A stretch of 6,461 bases of DNA from Holophaga sp. (GTDB lineage Bacteria > Acidobacteriota > Holophagae > Holophagales > Holophagaceae): contig JAUYES010000411.1 in NCBI GenBank assembly GCA_030691225.1, positions 1-6,461 on the forward strand, in the 5' to 3' direction. Of the stretch, positions 1-6,028 are shown in pieces (the stretch's first letter is position 1; each line of letters opens with the position of its first letter). The notes beneath the pieces are model-generated. The model did not search any database. It worked only from the letters and a program-made list of their open reading frames with translations, and was not told the DNA's origin. A program made the translations under genes and the position numbers.

Positions 1-658
1 TGATGATGCTGAGATTGGAAAGACCCGAAAAGTTATCGCAGAGAAATTCGTTGGCAGATTGATCGCGTTTGGGCACGGAAATACCGTAGCCGTTGTCCTG
101 TACCACAAAGACCACCGGCAATTTTTCTTTGTCGGCACCGATGATGGCCTCGTAGCAGTAGCCTTCCGAAAGGCTGGATTCGCCTTGACTGCTGAAGACG
201 ACGGCATCGCTTTGGTAATACTTCGTTGCGCGCGCTAAGCCTGCAGCGTGCTGAACATGATTGCCGGTAAGGCTGGAAACATTCTGAATGCCAATTTCGG
301 GCTTGGCAAAATGGTTGGACATATGCCGCCCACCCGAAGCCACATCATCTCGTTTGGAAATTCCATTGAGGAGAATCTCTAAGGGCGTGAGGCCCGCCGC
401 AAGGCAGGTGAGCATGTCGCGATAGTAGGGAAAGAGGTAATCCTTTCCTGCCCGGAAACTAAGGCCAAGCGCTAACTGGATGCCATCGTGCCCGGCAAAA
501 GGCGCATGGTACGACCAACCCAGGGCCTGCTTAAGGTAGTTGGGCGCCTTGTCATCCAGCACACGACCCATCTGCATCAGGCCATACCACCGCTTGATTT
601 CATTGCTATCGGGATTGGTTTTCACAGACACAGTCCTATCGAGAATCAGCGTTTCCAA
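1..658 (-). CDS. 2-oxoacid dehydrogenase E1 component, alpha part (partial, cut by left window edge)
   Basis: Thiamine-diphosphate-dependent E1 subunit of a 2-oxoacid dehydrogenase complex (branched-chain/pyruvate type). It decarboxylates a 2-oxoacid and passes the acyl group to lipoyl-E2 in the cytoplasm. About 219 residues are visible; the C-terminus lies outside the window. Seen: an entry segment with AGHDG near residues 55-59, FPYYRDM near 76-82, GGRHMSNHF near 109-117, and the TPP/Mg2+ region QGESSLSEGYCYEA near 158-171 followed by LPVVFVVQDNGYGISVP near 180-196. The GE-SEG form instead of GDG matches, as I recall it, the family in which alpha and beta parts are fused into one chain of about 650-700 residues, so a fused protein is likely but cannot be seen here. 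Start: TTG at 658 sits 6 nt after a perfect GGAGG (665-669). GTG at 631 or 625 are alternatives with poorer ribosome binding sites. It lies 43 nt downstream of the GAF gene on the same strand. Confidence 0.88.
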   Translation of the reverse strand, partial: METLILDRTVSVKTNPDSNEIKRWYGLMQMGRVLDDKAPNYLKQALGWSYHAPFAGHDGIQLALGLSFRAGKDYLFPYYRDMLTCLAAGLTPLEILLNGISKRDDVASGGRHMSNHFAKPEIGIQNVSSLTGNHVQHAAGLARATKYYQSDAVVFSSQGESSLSEGYCYEAIIGADKEKLPVVFVVQDNGYGISVPKRDQSANEFLCDNFSGLSNLSII

Positions 659-664
659 ATCTAG

Positions 665-669
665 CCTCC
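665..669 (-). promoter_or_regulatory. Shine-Dalgarno site supporting the TTG start of the E1 gene
   Basis: The minus strand reads GGAGG here, with six bases before TTG at 658-656. The later GTG codons at 631 and 625 lack such a site, so this motif favours the longer reading, which begins M-E-T-L-I-L-D-R. The frame is open in both cases, so only the first 9-11 residues depend on the choice. Confidence 0.55.
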
Positions 670-701
670 GGGATTTTGATGCACGCAAGGGGTAGGAGCG
701 T

Positions 702-1787
702 TCACCAAGATTTTGTAATGTCGGCCTCATCTTCGGGATTCATAATCAGAAGATTCCACACAATAGGCAATTCCCTTGGGGTGCAAATTTCTCGACAGCG
801 CAGAAGTGCGAGATGAGCGCGCTTGAGGCCGAATTTAAGCGTGAGGTCATCACGATCCGTTCGATGCAGCGGGTTCCAGAGGGTTGCCCCCATGGGCACT
901 GGGCCGAGCTTACTCTGGATCCGCTCCAAGAGGATTTGAGCACCTTCCTGGGTGGTGTGTGGCAGCAGCAGTAAAAAGGATTCGTGCCCCATGTCGACGA
1001 GCAGATCTTCACCGCGAAGGGCCTCGGAAACCTCGCGCAGATTCTTTTGCGAGTCCTGAGTCAAGGGGAGGGTCCATTGCACTAAGGTGATGGATTCACC
1101 CCGTCGCCGGGCCAGAAAAAGATTGGCTTTAAGCCAGATATCCAAGTAGTGGAGGTTGGGCAACCGCGAGGCGGGTGCTTCCAAGGCACTGTCCTCCACA
1201 ATCGCCGTGGTCAGATCCAAGGCGTCCCGGGTCATTCGCAGTTCGTGCTTGAGCTGTTCGACTTCCAGGGTCTTGCCAAAGAGGTTTGCGAGGGCTTTCA
1301 CCATGGCTACTTCGGCGTGACTAAAGGCCTTTGACTTATGGGAGGTGACCGAAAGAACGCCGATAATTCGTCCAGATTGGCAGAGCCCTGCGCCCAAATA
1401 GGCCTTGATGCCTTGTTCACGCACGGCGCGATGATCTTTCCACGTGGGACAGGTGGCGGCATCGCGAATCATGAGCGTGCGACCTGGGTGTTCTAGCACA
1501 TGTGGGCAAAAGCTATAGGTGGGTTCGTGAATGGCCAGATCCGGTTCAATGCCAGGGGCGGTGGCCCACCAGAAGGCTTCCCAACCTAGGTCGGTGAGCC
1601 GACTCATCACCGCGTGATCGACCCCCAGTTCTTGCACCATGAGCGCGAGGCCATGGTCAAAGAGACGAGTGGGGTCAGGAAAGGAATGATCGACCAACTC
1701 GCCAAGGGCATGGAGATGGCTACGAGGTCCGCCGGCCTTCCGGACCCGAGCGCGGCGGTAGTTCGGCTTGACATGGTTCTCGGCCAT
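702..1787 (-). CDS. GAF-domain protein with degenerate GGDEF-like C-terminal domain
   Basis: A 361-residue soluble protein, probably a sensor or regulator; its ligand is unknown. A basic N-terminus (residues 8-22) leads into a GAF domain at about 28-178. Typical GAF signatures are YSFCPHVLE (91-99), MIRDAATCP (106-114), IKAYLGAGL (127-135) and GRIIGVLSVTS (139-149). A short likely helical linker (about 172-200) follows. Residues 205-335 have the outline of a GGDEF domain: SRLPN (207-211) where TGLPN is usual, GHESF (267-271) where GGDEF is usual, then LLLLPHTTQEGAQ and a late RAHLAL (323-328). The metal-binding aspartates and the GHxxGD loop are missing, so diguanylate cyclase activity is unlikely. 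No signal peptide or membrane segment is seen. The ATG at 1787 has only a weak GAGA ribosome binding site, overlapped by an 8-bp palindrome AGACGTCT at 1789-1796. It lies 70 nt after nfu and is probably cotranscribed with nfu and E1. Confidence 0.85.
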   Translation of the reverse strand: MAENHVKPNYRRARVRKAGGPRSHLHALGELVDHSFPDPTRLFDHGLALMVQELGVDHAVMSRLTDLGWEAFWWATAPGIEPDLAIHEPTYSFCPHVLEHPGRTLMIRDAATCPTWKDHRAVREQGIKAYLGAGLCQSGRIIGVLSVTSHKSKAFSHAEVAMVKALANLFGKTLEVEQLKHELRMTRDALDLTTAIVEDSALEAPASRLPNLHYLDIWLKANLFLARRRGESITLVQWTLPLTQDSQKNLREVSEALRGEDLLVDMGHESFLLLLPHTTQEGAQILLERIQSKLGPVPMGATLWNPLHRTDRDDLTLKFGLKRAHLALLRCREICTPRELPIVWNLLIMNPEDEADITKSW

Positions 1788-1857
1788 CAGACGTCTCGAT
1801 TGCTGGATTGAAATATACCCCTTCCCGAGAGGTTCGATAGTGCTCGATGAAGGTTGT

Positions 1858-2400
1858 TCAATAGCTGATCACCCGAATCTGGGGATCGACCTGATCCTGC
1901 AAAAGTCCTTCGATATAGCTAAGGGTTCCACCCTGAGCGCTTGGGCAGGATCCACAGGCTCCGTGATAGCTGATCTGGAGGGTCGTGCCATCGAAATCGA
2001 TGACTTCCACGCCGCCGCCGTCACCGGCGAGGCCTGGACGAATCTGCTGGTCCAGGACCGCGTTGATCTGAAGAAGCTTTTCGTCGGTGCTGCCCGAGGG
2101 CAGACCCGGTGTGGAGGCGCCCACCTCTTCTTCGGTGTTGTGCTCCTCGACCACTTCACAAACCGCGTCGATTAGATCGCTCCATTCGGCGCTGGGCTCT
2201 TTGTTTACCGTGACGAAACGATCCATATAGAAAACCGAGGTCACTTTCCCCAAGGCAAAAAGGGCCGAGCCCAGGGGGTCACCGACTGCTGCCGCAAAAT
2301 CCCGGAAGGAGCGCACGCCCGATTTCAGGATGGGCCGCTGGAGAATGAACTTCAGCGCATCGGGATTGGGTGTGGGCTCAATGTTGATGACCTTGGGCAT
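1858..2400 (-). CDS. nfu: Nfu-type iron-sulfur cluster scaffold/carrier protein
   Basis: Binds and transfers a [4Fe-4S] cluster to client apoproteins in the cytoplasm. The protein has 180 residues in two domains. The N-terminal Nfu_N domain (about 3-90) opens with the hallmark IEPTPNPDALKF (7-18). A short acidic and Ser/Gly-rich linker (about 88-106) leads to the NifU-like C-terminal domain (about 108-180), with RPGLAGDGGGVEVI (121-134) and the cluster-ligating CGSC motif (Cys149, Cys152) followed by PSA. Length and order match mitochondrial NFU1-like proteins without a transit peptide. The ATG at 2400 is preceded by GAGG (2408-2411) with 7-nt spacing. In mitochondria NFU1 loss impairs lipoyl synthase and thereby 2-oxoacid dehydrogenases. 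Here an E1 gene lies two genes downstream on the same strand, which suggests (inference) a shared role in lipoate-dependent metabolism. Confidence 0.94.
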   Translation of the reverse strand: MPKVINIEPTPNPDALKFILQRPILKSGVRSFRDFAAAVGDPLGSALFALGKVTSVFYMDRFVTVNKEPSAEWSDLIDAVCEVVEEHNTEEEVGASTPGLPSGSTDEKLLQINAVLDQQIRPGLAGDGGGVEVIDFDGTTLQISYHGACGSCPSAQGGTLSYIEGLLQDQVDPQIRVISY

Positions 2401-2421
2401 CGGCAGACCTCAGATTTTCAA

Positions 2422-2450
2422 AGTTTACCATTCTTGTCGGGTTTGATCAC
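2422..2450 (-). promoter_or_regulatory. Possible sigma70-like promoter for nfu
   Basis: On the minus strand, GTGATC (2450-2445, 3 of 6 matches to the -35 consensus) and TAAACT (2427-2422, 4 of 6 to -10) are separated by exactly 17 nt. This would start transcription near 2415 and leave a short leader containing the GAGG site of nfu. The match is weak and made by eye. Confidence 0.28.
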
Positions 2451-2469
2451 GAGCAATTCCCCTCATACT
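2443..2469 (+). promoter_or_regulatory. Possible promoter for a leaderless SDR transcript
   Basis: TTGATC (2443-2448) and CATACT (2464-2469) resemble -35 and -10 elements with a short 15-nt spacer. Transcription from this -10 would begin at about 2476, the ATG of the SDR gene, which has no visible ribosome binding site. The -35 overlaps that of the opposite nfu promoter candidate, so the two could compete. Weak, by-eye evidence. Confidence 0.2.
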
Positions 2470-2475
2470 CGATGA

Positions 2476-3933
2476 ATGAATACGGCTGGCCTTGTCCTAG
2501 TTACCGGTGCCACGGGTTACATCGGTGGGCGGCTGGTGCCACAACTCCTGCGGGCGGGCCATGGGGTTCGATGTTTGGCGCGCAATCCCGACCGTTTGGC
2601 GGACCGCGCGTGGCCCGGCGTTGAGCTGGTGCGTGGGGATGCTTCCGATCCGTCCTCTCTCGTGACAGCACTCGAAGGTGTGAGTCAGGCGTACTACTTG
2701 ATCCATGCCATGGGGGACATGTCCGAGGATTTTCGGAAAAAGGATCTCGAGCAAGCTCGGATCTTTGCCACCGCCTGTGCGCAGGCCAAGGTGAACCGCA
2801 TTATTTACCTGGGCGGTCTAGGTGATACCCAGGGTCTACGCAGCCATCATTTGGCCAGCCGCCAAGAGGTGGGCGAAGCGCTGACTTCCGCTGGAGTCCC
2901 GGTGCTGGAGTTTCGTGCGGCGGTCATTGTGGGCAGTGGCAGCGCCAGCTTCGAAATGATTCGCTACCTCACAGAACGGCTGCCGATCATGGTGACTCCC
3001 AAATGGGTGCATACCCGCTGTCAGCCCATTGGGATTCGCGATGTGTTGGACTACTTGGTAGAGGCTCAGGAGCATCCCGAGGTCACAGGTATTGTCGAGA
3101 TCGGTGGCCAGGACGTTGTGAGTTATCGGGACATGATGAGGACCTTTGCGGAAGTTCGGGGATTGCGCCGATTCATCATCCCAGTGCCAGTTCTTACCCC
3201 CAGGCTTAGCAGCCTGTGGGTGGACCTGATCACGCCCATTCCCAAGAGTTTGGCTCGGCCGCTCATCGAAGGGGTGGCCACTGAGGTCGTGGTTCGCGAT
3301 GCGAAGGCTCTTCAGCTCTTTCGCGTGCGCCCCTCGGGCTATCGGGAGGCGGTGGAATTGGCGCTGCGGCGTTTGACGGAAGATGCCGTGGAGACCACCT
3401 GGGCTTCGAGCCTTGCCAGCCTGCCTCCAGGCATTCCCGAAGGCCAAGCTTTGGGTTCGCAGGAAGGCTTGCTGCTCGAGCGTCATCGCATGGAAGTGCA
3501 GGCCTCTCCAATGGCGGTCTTTCGCGCCTTTTGTGCCATTGGGGGTGAAGCTGGGTGGCCCACGGGGAACCTCCTTTGGCAGGTTCGCGGCCTTTTGGAT
3601 CGCCTTTGCGGTGGTGTAGGGATGCGGCGGGGGCGGCGCCATCCCAGGGAATTGCGGGTAGGGGATCCCGTGGACTTTTGGCGGGTGGAGGCCTTGGAAG
3701 CCGACCATCTGTTGCGTCTGCGCGCCGAAATGAAGCTGCCGGGGCACGCTTGGCTGCAATTCGAAGTAATCGCAAGTGGGTCGGGTTCGCGCCTGGAACA
3801 GACAGCCTACTTTGAACCCCGAGGTCTGTTTGGTTTGCTCTATTGGTACGCCGCGTTGCCCTTCCACCGTTTCATCTTTCCGGGAATGATTCGAGGCCTA
3901 AAGCGGGCGGCAGAAAAGCGTGAGGAATCGTGA
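2476..3933 (+). CDS. SDR-family NAD(P)-binding protein with C-terminal DUF2867 domain
   Basis: A 485-residue two-domain protein of the atypical/extended SDR (NmrA/YbjT-like) group; its substrate is unknown. The N-terminal Rossmann domain (about 5-300) has the dinucleotide-binding motif VTGATGYIGG (9-18), an arginine-containing strand end CLARNP (33-38) compatible with NADP preference, acidic VRGDASDP (52-59), YYLIHAMG (73-80), and IIYLGGLGD (109-117). No canonical YxxxK pair is obvious; a histidine pair follows in RSHHLASRQ (122-130). Residues about 325-480 match a DUF2867 domain, ending in an aromatic segment YFEPRGLFGLLYWYAALPFHRFIF typical of the family (given as one visible block near residues 448-471). 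The ATG at 2476 lacks a Shine-Dalgarno sequence, but the GxxGxxG motif so close to the start fixes it. It is transcribed divergently from nfu and sits 66 nt before the IMPase gene, with no terminator between, so the two are probably cotranscribed. Confidence 0.88.
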   Translation: MNTAGLVLVTGATGYIGGRLVPQLLRAGHGVRCLARNPDRLADRAWPGVELVRGDASDPSSLVTALEGVSQAYYLIHAMGDMSEDFRKKDLEQARIFATACAQAKVNRIIYLGGLGDTQGLRSHHLASRQEVGEALTSAGVPVLEFRAAVIVGSGSASFEMIRYLTERLPIMVTPKWVHTRCQPIGIRDVLDYLVEAQEHPEVTGIVEIGGQDVVSYRDMMRTFAEVRGLRRFIIPVPVLTPRLSSLWVDLITPIPKSLARPLIEGVATEVVVRDAKALQLFRVRPSGYREAVELALRRLTEDAVETTWASSLASLPPGIPEGQALGSQEGLLLERHRMEVQASPMAVFRAFCAIGGEAGWPTGNLLWQVRGLLDRLCGGVGMRRGRRHPRELRVGDPVDFWRVEALEADHLLRLRAEMKLPGHAWLQFEVIASGSGSRLEQTAYFEPRGLFGLLYWYAALPFHRFIFPGMIRGLKRAAEKREES

Positions 3934-3989
3934 CCTTATCCCGGTATCCGGTGCGTTCGACGCTGCTCTCTTTGAGCGAGAATCAATCC

Positions 3990-3994
3990 GGAGG
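3990..3994 (+). promoter_or_regulatory. Shine-Dalgarno site of the IMPase gene
   Basis: A perfect GGAGG lies 5 nt before the ATG at 4000 and fixes that start. Confidence 0.7.
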
Positions 3995-3999
3995 CTTGG

Positions 4000-4776
4000 A
4001 TGTTTGAAGCTCAACGTGAAGCGTGTGTGGCCGCCGCCCTGGCGGGTGGTCGAGTCTTGGTTCCCTTTTTTCGAAAGCTTGAACCCGGCGCCATCATCGA
4101 AAAATCGAAAAACGATTACGTGAGTGAGGCGGATCGCGCCTCCGAGGCGGCCATTAAGGCCGAACTGGATCGGCGCTTCCCTCAGTATTCCTTTCTCGGC
4201 GAAGAAACGGGCGCCTCGGGCGATAGCAGCCGAGTCTGGATTGTGGACCCACTGGATGGCACCTTGAACTTTGTGCAGGGCTTTCCCCATTGGTGCGTTT
4301 CCGTGGCGCTCTGGGACGCTCAGGGCCCCGTGGTGGGCTGTGTTTGGGATCCTCTGCGGCAGGATCTTTTCTTGGCCACCCGGGGCGAAGGTGCTACCTG
4401 GAACGGTCAGCGCATGGCCATATCGACCCAATCCGGTTTGGATGGTGCTTTCTTGGCCACAGGTTTCGCCTATCAGTTGGGCGAGCGCTTCAAGGCCTAT
4501 AGCCGGGCCTTGGACGCCATCTTCTATCGCGCCAAGGGGATTCGGCGGGCGGGCAGTGCAGCGCTTGATTTGGCCCACGTTGCGGCTGGCATCTACGACG
4601 GGTTTTTTGAAATGGGTTTGCAGAAGTGGGATATGGCCGCAGGTGTTTTGCTGGTCCAGGAAGCGGGGGGGCTTATTTCGGATTGGGAAGGCGGAGAAGG
4701 CTGGTTTGAGAGCGGCAATGTGCTTGCCGGGAATCTATGGGTGCAGCAAGAGTTGACGGATGCGGTCAAGGGTTGA
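4000..4776 (+). CDS. Inositol monophosphatase family protein
   Basis: A Mg2+-dependent sugar/polyol phosphate phosphatase of the FIG/IMPase superfamily, cytoplasmic, 258 residues, the usual length for SuhB-like enzymes. All metal-binding motifs are present: early KNDYVSEAD (38-45; the family pattern is KxxxDxVTxAD), GEE (67-69), IVDPLDGTLNFV (81-92), and WDMAAG (210-215). The substrate-side RRAGSAALDLAHVAAG (182-197) is also intact. The natural substrate could be inositol phosphate, another sugar phosphate, or 3'-phosphoadenosine 5'-phosphate; the sequence does not decide this, so I give no symbol. The ATG at 4000 follows GGAGG by 5 nt. The upstream neighbour is the SDR/DUF2867 gene (66 nt away). 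Downstream comes a region with a possible new promoter and the broken Bro-N gene, so the operon probably ends here, although no clear terminator is seen. Confidence 0.95.
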   Translation: MFEAQREACVAAALAGGRVLVPFFRKLEPGAIIEKSKNDYVSEADRASEAAIKAELDRRFPQYSFLGEETGASGDSSRVWIVDPLDGTLNFVQGFPHWCVSVALWDAQGPVVGCVWDPLRQDLFLATRGEGATWNGQRMAISTQSGLDGAFLATGFAYQLGERFKAYSRALDAIFYRAKGIRRAGSAALDLAHVAAGIYDGFFEMGLQKWDMAAGVLLVQEAGGLISDWEGGEGWFESGNVLAGNLWVQQELTDAVKG

Positions 4777-4783
4777 CGGGCTT

Positions 4784-4813
4784 TTCAATACGCTCAAAGC
4801 GATAAGCCATAAT
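4784..4813 (+). promoter_or_regulatory. Possible promoter upstream of the 26-codon ORF and Bro-N gene
   Basis: CATAAT at 4808-4813 matches the -10 consensus at 5 of 6 positions. TTCAAT at 4784-4789 is a weak -35 (3 of 6), with an 18-nt spacer. A transcript would start near 4820, just ahead of a GGAG ribosome binding site at 4831-4834. The surrounding AT-rich stretch 4800-4822 contrasts with the flanking genes. Confidence 0.33.
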
Positions 4814-4839
4814 AAAGAAAACCTGTGTTTGGAGCCGCG

Positions 4840-4920
4840 ATGGCGCTGCATTCCGAAGTGTCGATTTCGCCCTGCGCCCCATTGGCCCTTGAACGCTTCA
4901 CCGAACATCAAAGGGTTTGA
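4840..4920 (+). CDS. Possible 26-codon upstream ORF / leader peptide
   Basis: ATG at 4840 opens a 26-codon frame ending at TGA 4918-4920, two bases before the Bro-N ATG at 4923. It has its own GGAG site (4831-4834) with 5-nt spacing and lies just downstream of the promoter candidate. The peptide starts MALHSEVSISPC and ends ERFTEHQRV. It matches nothing I recognise and has no membrane segment. The layout is what translational coupling to the Bro-N gene would look like, but an ORF this short can arise by chance. The AGGG serving the Bro-N start lies inside its last codons. Confidence 0.3.
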   Translation: MALHSEVSISPCAPLALERFTEHQRV

Positions 4921-4960
4921 TTATGGAACTTGAGAATCCGAACCCCTCCCATCGGATCGC

Positions 4961-4977
4961 CCTTTTTCAGAAAAAGG
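4961..4977 (+). repeat. Short tight hairpin inside the Bro-N gene
   Basis: CCTTTTT (4961-4967) and AAAAAGG (4971-4977) are perfect inverted repeats around a 3-nt loop, CAG. They encode part of ALFQKKE and may simply reflect codons. Confidence 0.4.
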
Positions 4978-5113
4978 AAATCCGGCGCACCCTGCACAAC
5001 GGCGAATGGTGGTTTGTCATCACGGATGTGATCGCCGCGTTGACGGATTCGGTGAATCCGTCCGACTACCTCAAGAAGCTCCGGAAGCGTGACTCCTCGC
5101 TCTCGGAGGCCTT

Positions 5114-5147
5114 CCAAGGGGGGGGACAGTTTGTCCCCCCCCCTTGG
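5114..5147 (+). repeat. G8/C9 hairpin (near-perfect inverted repeat) at the frameshift site
   Basis: The left arm 5114-5128 reads CCAA, eight G, ACA. The loop is GTT (5129-5131). The right arm 5132-5147 reads TGT, nine C, TTGG. The arms pair over 15 bp, the only flaw being one extra C in the right arm. Removing that C would make the palindrome perfect and also put the Bro-N gene back in frame. Homopolymer runs inside a 3-nt-loop hairpin are prone to slippage in replication and to sequencing error. Confidence 0.9.
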
Positions 5148-5862
5148 ACTGGTGTTCGATACGCCCGGGGGGCCGCAGACATTCCAATGCTGGCACACGG
5201 AAGGCCTCTTCCGACTGATCCAGTCCATCCCAAGTCCCAAGGCCGAGCCCTTCAAACGCTGGCTGGCGCGGGTTGGCTATGAGCGCATTCAGGAAATTGA
5301 GGATCCCGAACTTGGCTCCAAGCGCACCCGGGCCATTTACAAGGCCAAAGGTTACTCGGATGACTGGATCGAAAAGCGAATGCGTGCCATTGCCATTCGG
5401 GACGAGTTTACGGATGAGTGGAAGAAGCGCGGTGTGAAAGAACAGCGCGAATACGCCATCCTCACCGCCGAGATCTCCCAGGCCACCTTCGGCCTGACGC
5501 CCAGCCAATTCACGGCGCTGAAGGGCCTGGGGCGCGAAAACCTGCGGGACCACATGAACGACCTGGAGTTGATCTTTTCCATGCTGGGTGAGGCCGCCAC
5601 CACTGAGATTGCCCGCAATATCGATGCCCAGGGCTTTCCTGAGAACAAACAAGCCGCCCACGATGGTGGCAGCGTGGCCGGGAACGCCCGCAAAGAACTA
5701 GAAAAGAAGAGCGGGCGGAAAGTGGTCACTAGTGAGAACTTTCTGTCACTGACCCAGTCGGAGAAGAAAGCCAAGACTCTTGAAGACGGGGAGCCCGCGG
5801 TGGCGCCCAAAAAACTGCGCAGCAGGGAGGCCTGAAGATGCCACGAATCCTGCCTCTTTTTT

Positions 5863-5896
5863 CTTTTATCGGTGTCTATCGGTGTTCATCGGTGGC
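5863..5896 (+). repeat. 34-nt dispersed repeat, copy 1 (three 10-nt units)
   Basis: After CTTTT come three tandem 10-nt units: ATCGGTGTCT, ATCGGTGTTC and ATCGGTGGC. An inverted copy at 6386-6419 is identical at 33 of 34 positions (T versus C in the first unit). Repeats with this 10-nt spacing recur, as I recall, between genes in diverse environmental bacteria; their function is not known to me. The copy begins 28 nt after the Bro-N stop codon. Confidence 0.85.
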
Positions 5897-5940
5897 CAAA
5901 CCGTTTTCTCTGCCGGAGAAGAGCCAAGATGAAAAGAATC

Positions 5941-5970
5941 AAAATGGTCCCACCGCATTTTTTCATTTTT
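5941..5970 (+). terminator. Weak terminator candidate after the Bro-N gene
   Basis: AAAATGGT (5941-5948) can pair with ACCGCATTTT (5952-5961) around a CCC loop, with one bulged G. A T-rich tail (TTTTTTCATTTTT, from 5958) follows. The stem is short and AT-rich, so any termination would be inefficient. Confidence 0.25.
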
Positions 5971-5980
5971 CCCCTTAATC

Positions 5981-6028
5981 CCCTTCATCCTGGCAAACCT
6001 TCTTTCTGTTTTTAGCCAGGATGAAGGG
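5981..6028. repeat. Perfect 14-bp inverted repeat with 20-nt loop
   Basis: CCCTTCATCCTGGC (5981-5994) and GCCAGGATGAAGGG (6015-6028) are exact reverse complements around a pyrimidine-rich 20-nt loop. No T tract follows on either strand, so it is not a standard terminator. The preceding CCCCTTAATC (5971-5980) resembles a degenerate extra unit of the arm, as in a family of intergenic repeats. It lies within the segment bounded by the 34-nt inverted repeats. Confidence 0.85.

Larger units (their letters stand above)
4923..5835 (+). pseudogene. Bro-N domain (phage antirepressor-like) protein, frameshifted
   Basis: Reading 4923-5144 in one frame and 5144-5835 in the next gives a continuous protein of about 303 residues that fits bacterial Bro-N-domain proteins of roughly 270-300 residues. 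The family is related to phage antirepressors and is thought to bind DNA; the cellular role is unknown. The N-terminal part has ALFQKKEIRRTLHNGEWWFV (13-32) and VIAALTDSVNPSDYLKKLRKR (36-56). After the frame change come TEGLFRLIQSIPSPKAEPFK (92-111), RWLARVGYERIQEIEDPEL (112-130), ENLRDHMNDLELIFSMLGEA (205-224) and GGSVAGNARKELE (248-260). The C-terminus is Lys-rich. The break lies in a nine-C run (5135-5143); with eight C the junction reads QGGGQFVPPLGL and continues normally. As given, the first frame runs to a stop at 5280-5282. A GTG at 5089 could start the second part alone, but that would lack most of the N-terminal domain. The ATG at 4923 has AGGG at 7 nt. It may be a pseudogene, a phase-variable gene, or a base-call error. 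Confidence 0.85.

Noticed and set aside
1789..1796. AGACGTCT palindrome as an operator before the GAF gene
   Set aside because: Only 8 bp and a single copy; expected by chance, so recorded only in the gene note.
2836..3867. Long open frame (343 codons) antisense to the SDR gene
   Set aside because: Shadow of a well-supported gene in GC-rich sequence; the translation is Pro/His/Gln-rich without any domain signature.
3898..4578. 226-codon open frame antisense to the IMPase gene
   Set aside because: The plus strand carries all catalytic IMPase motifs; this is an antisense shadow.
5071..5661. 196-codon and neighbouring minus-strand frames over the Bro-N gene
   Set aside because: Antisense shadows; the plus-strand frames match a known family on both sides of the frameshift.
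5869..5896. CRISPR-like array from the tandem ATCGGTGT units
   Set aside because: Units are 10 nt and contiguous with no spacers, and no cas gene is present.
5838..5978. 46-codon plus-strand ORF after the Bro-N gene with a GGGAGG site 7 nt upstream
   Set aside because: It translates straight through repeat copy 1 and a T-rich noncoding stretch, resembles no family, and its ribosome binding site is the G-rich end of the Bro-N gene.
5981..6028. Rho-independent terminator
   Set aside because: The stem is strong, but the loop is 20 nt and no T run follows on either strand.
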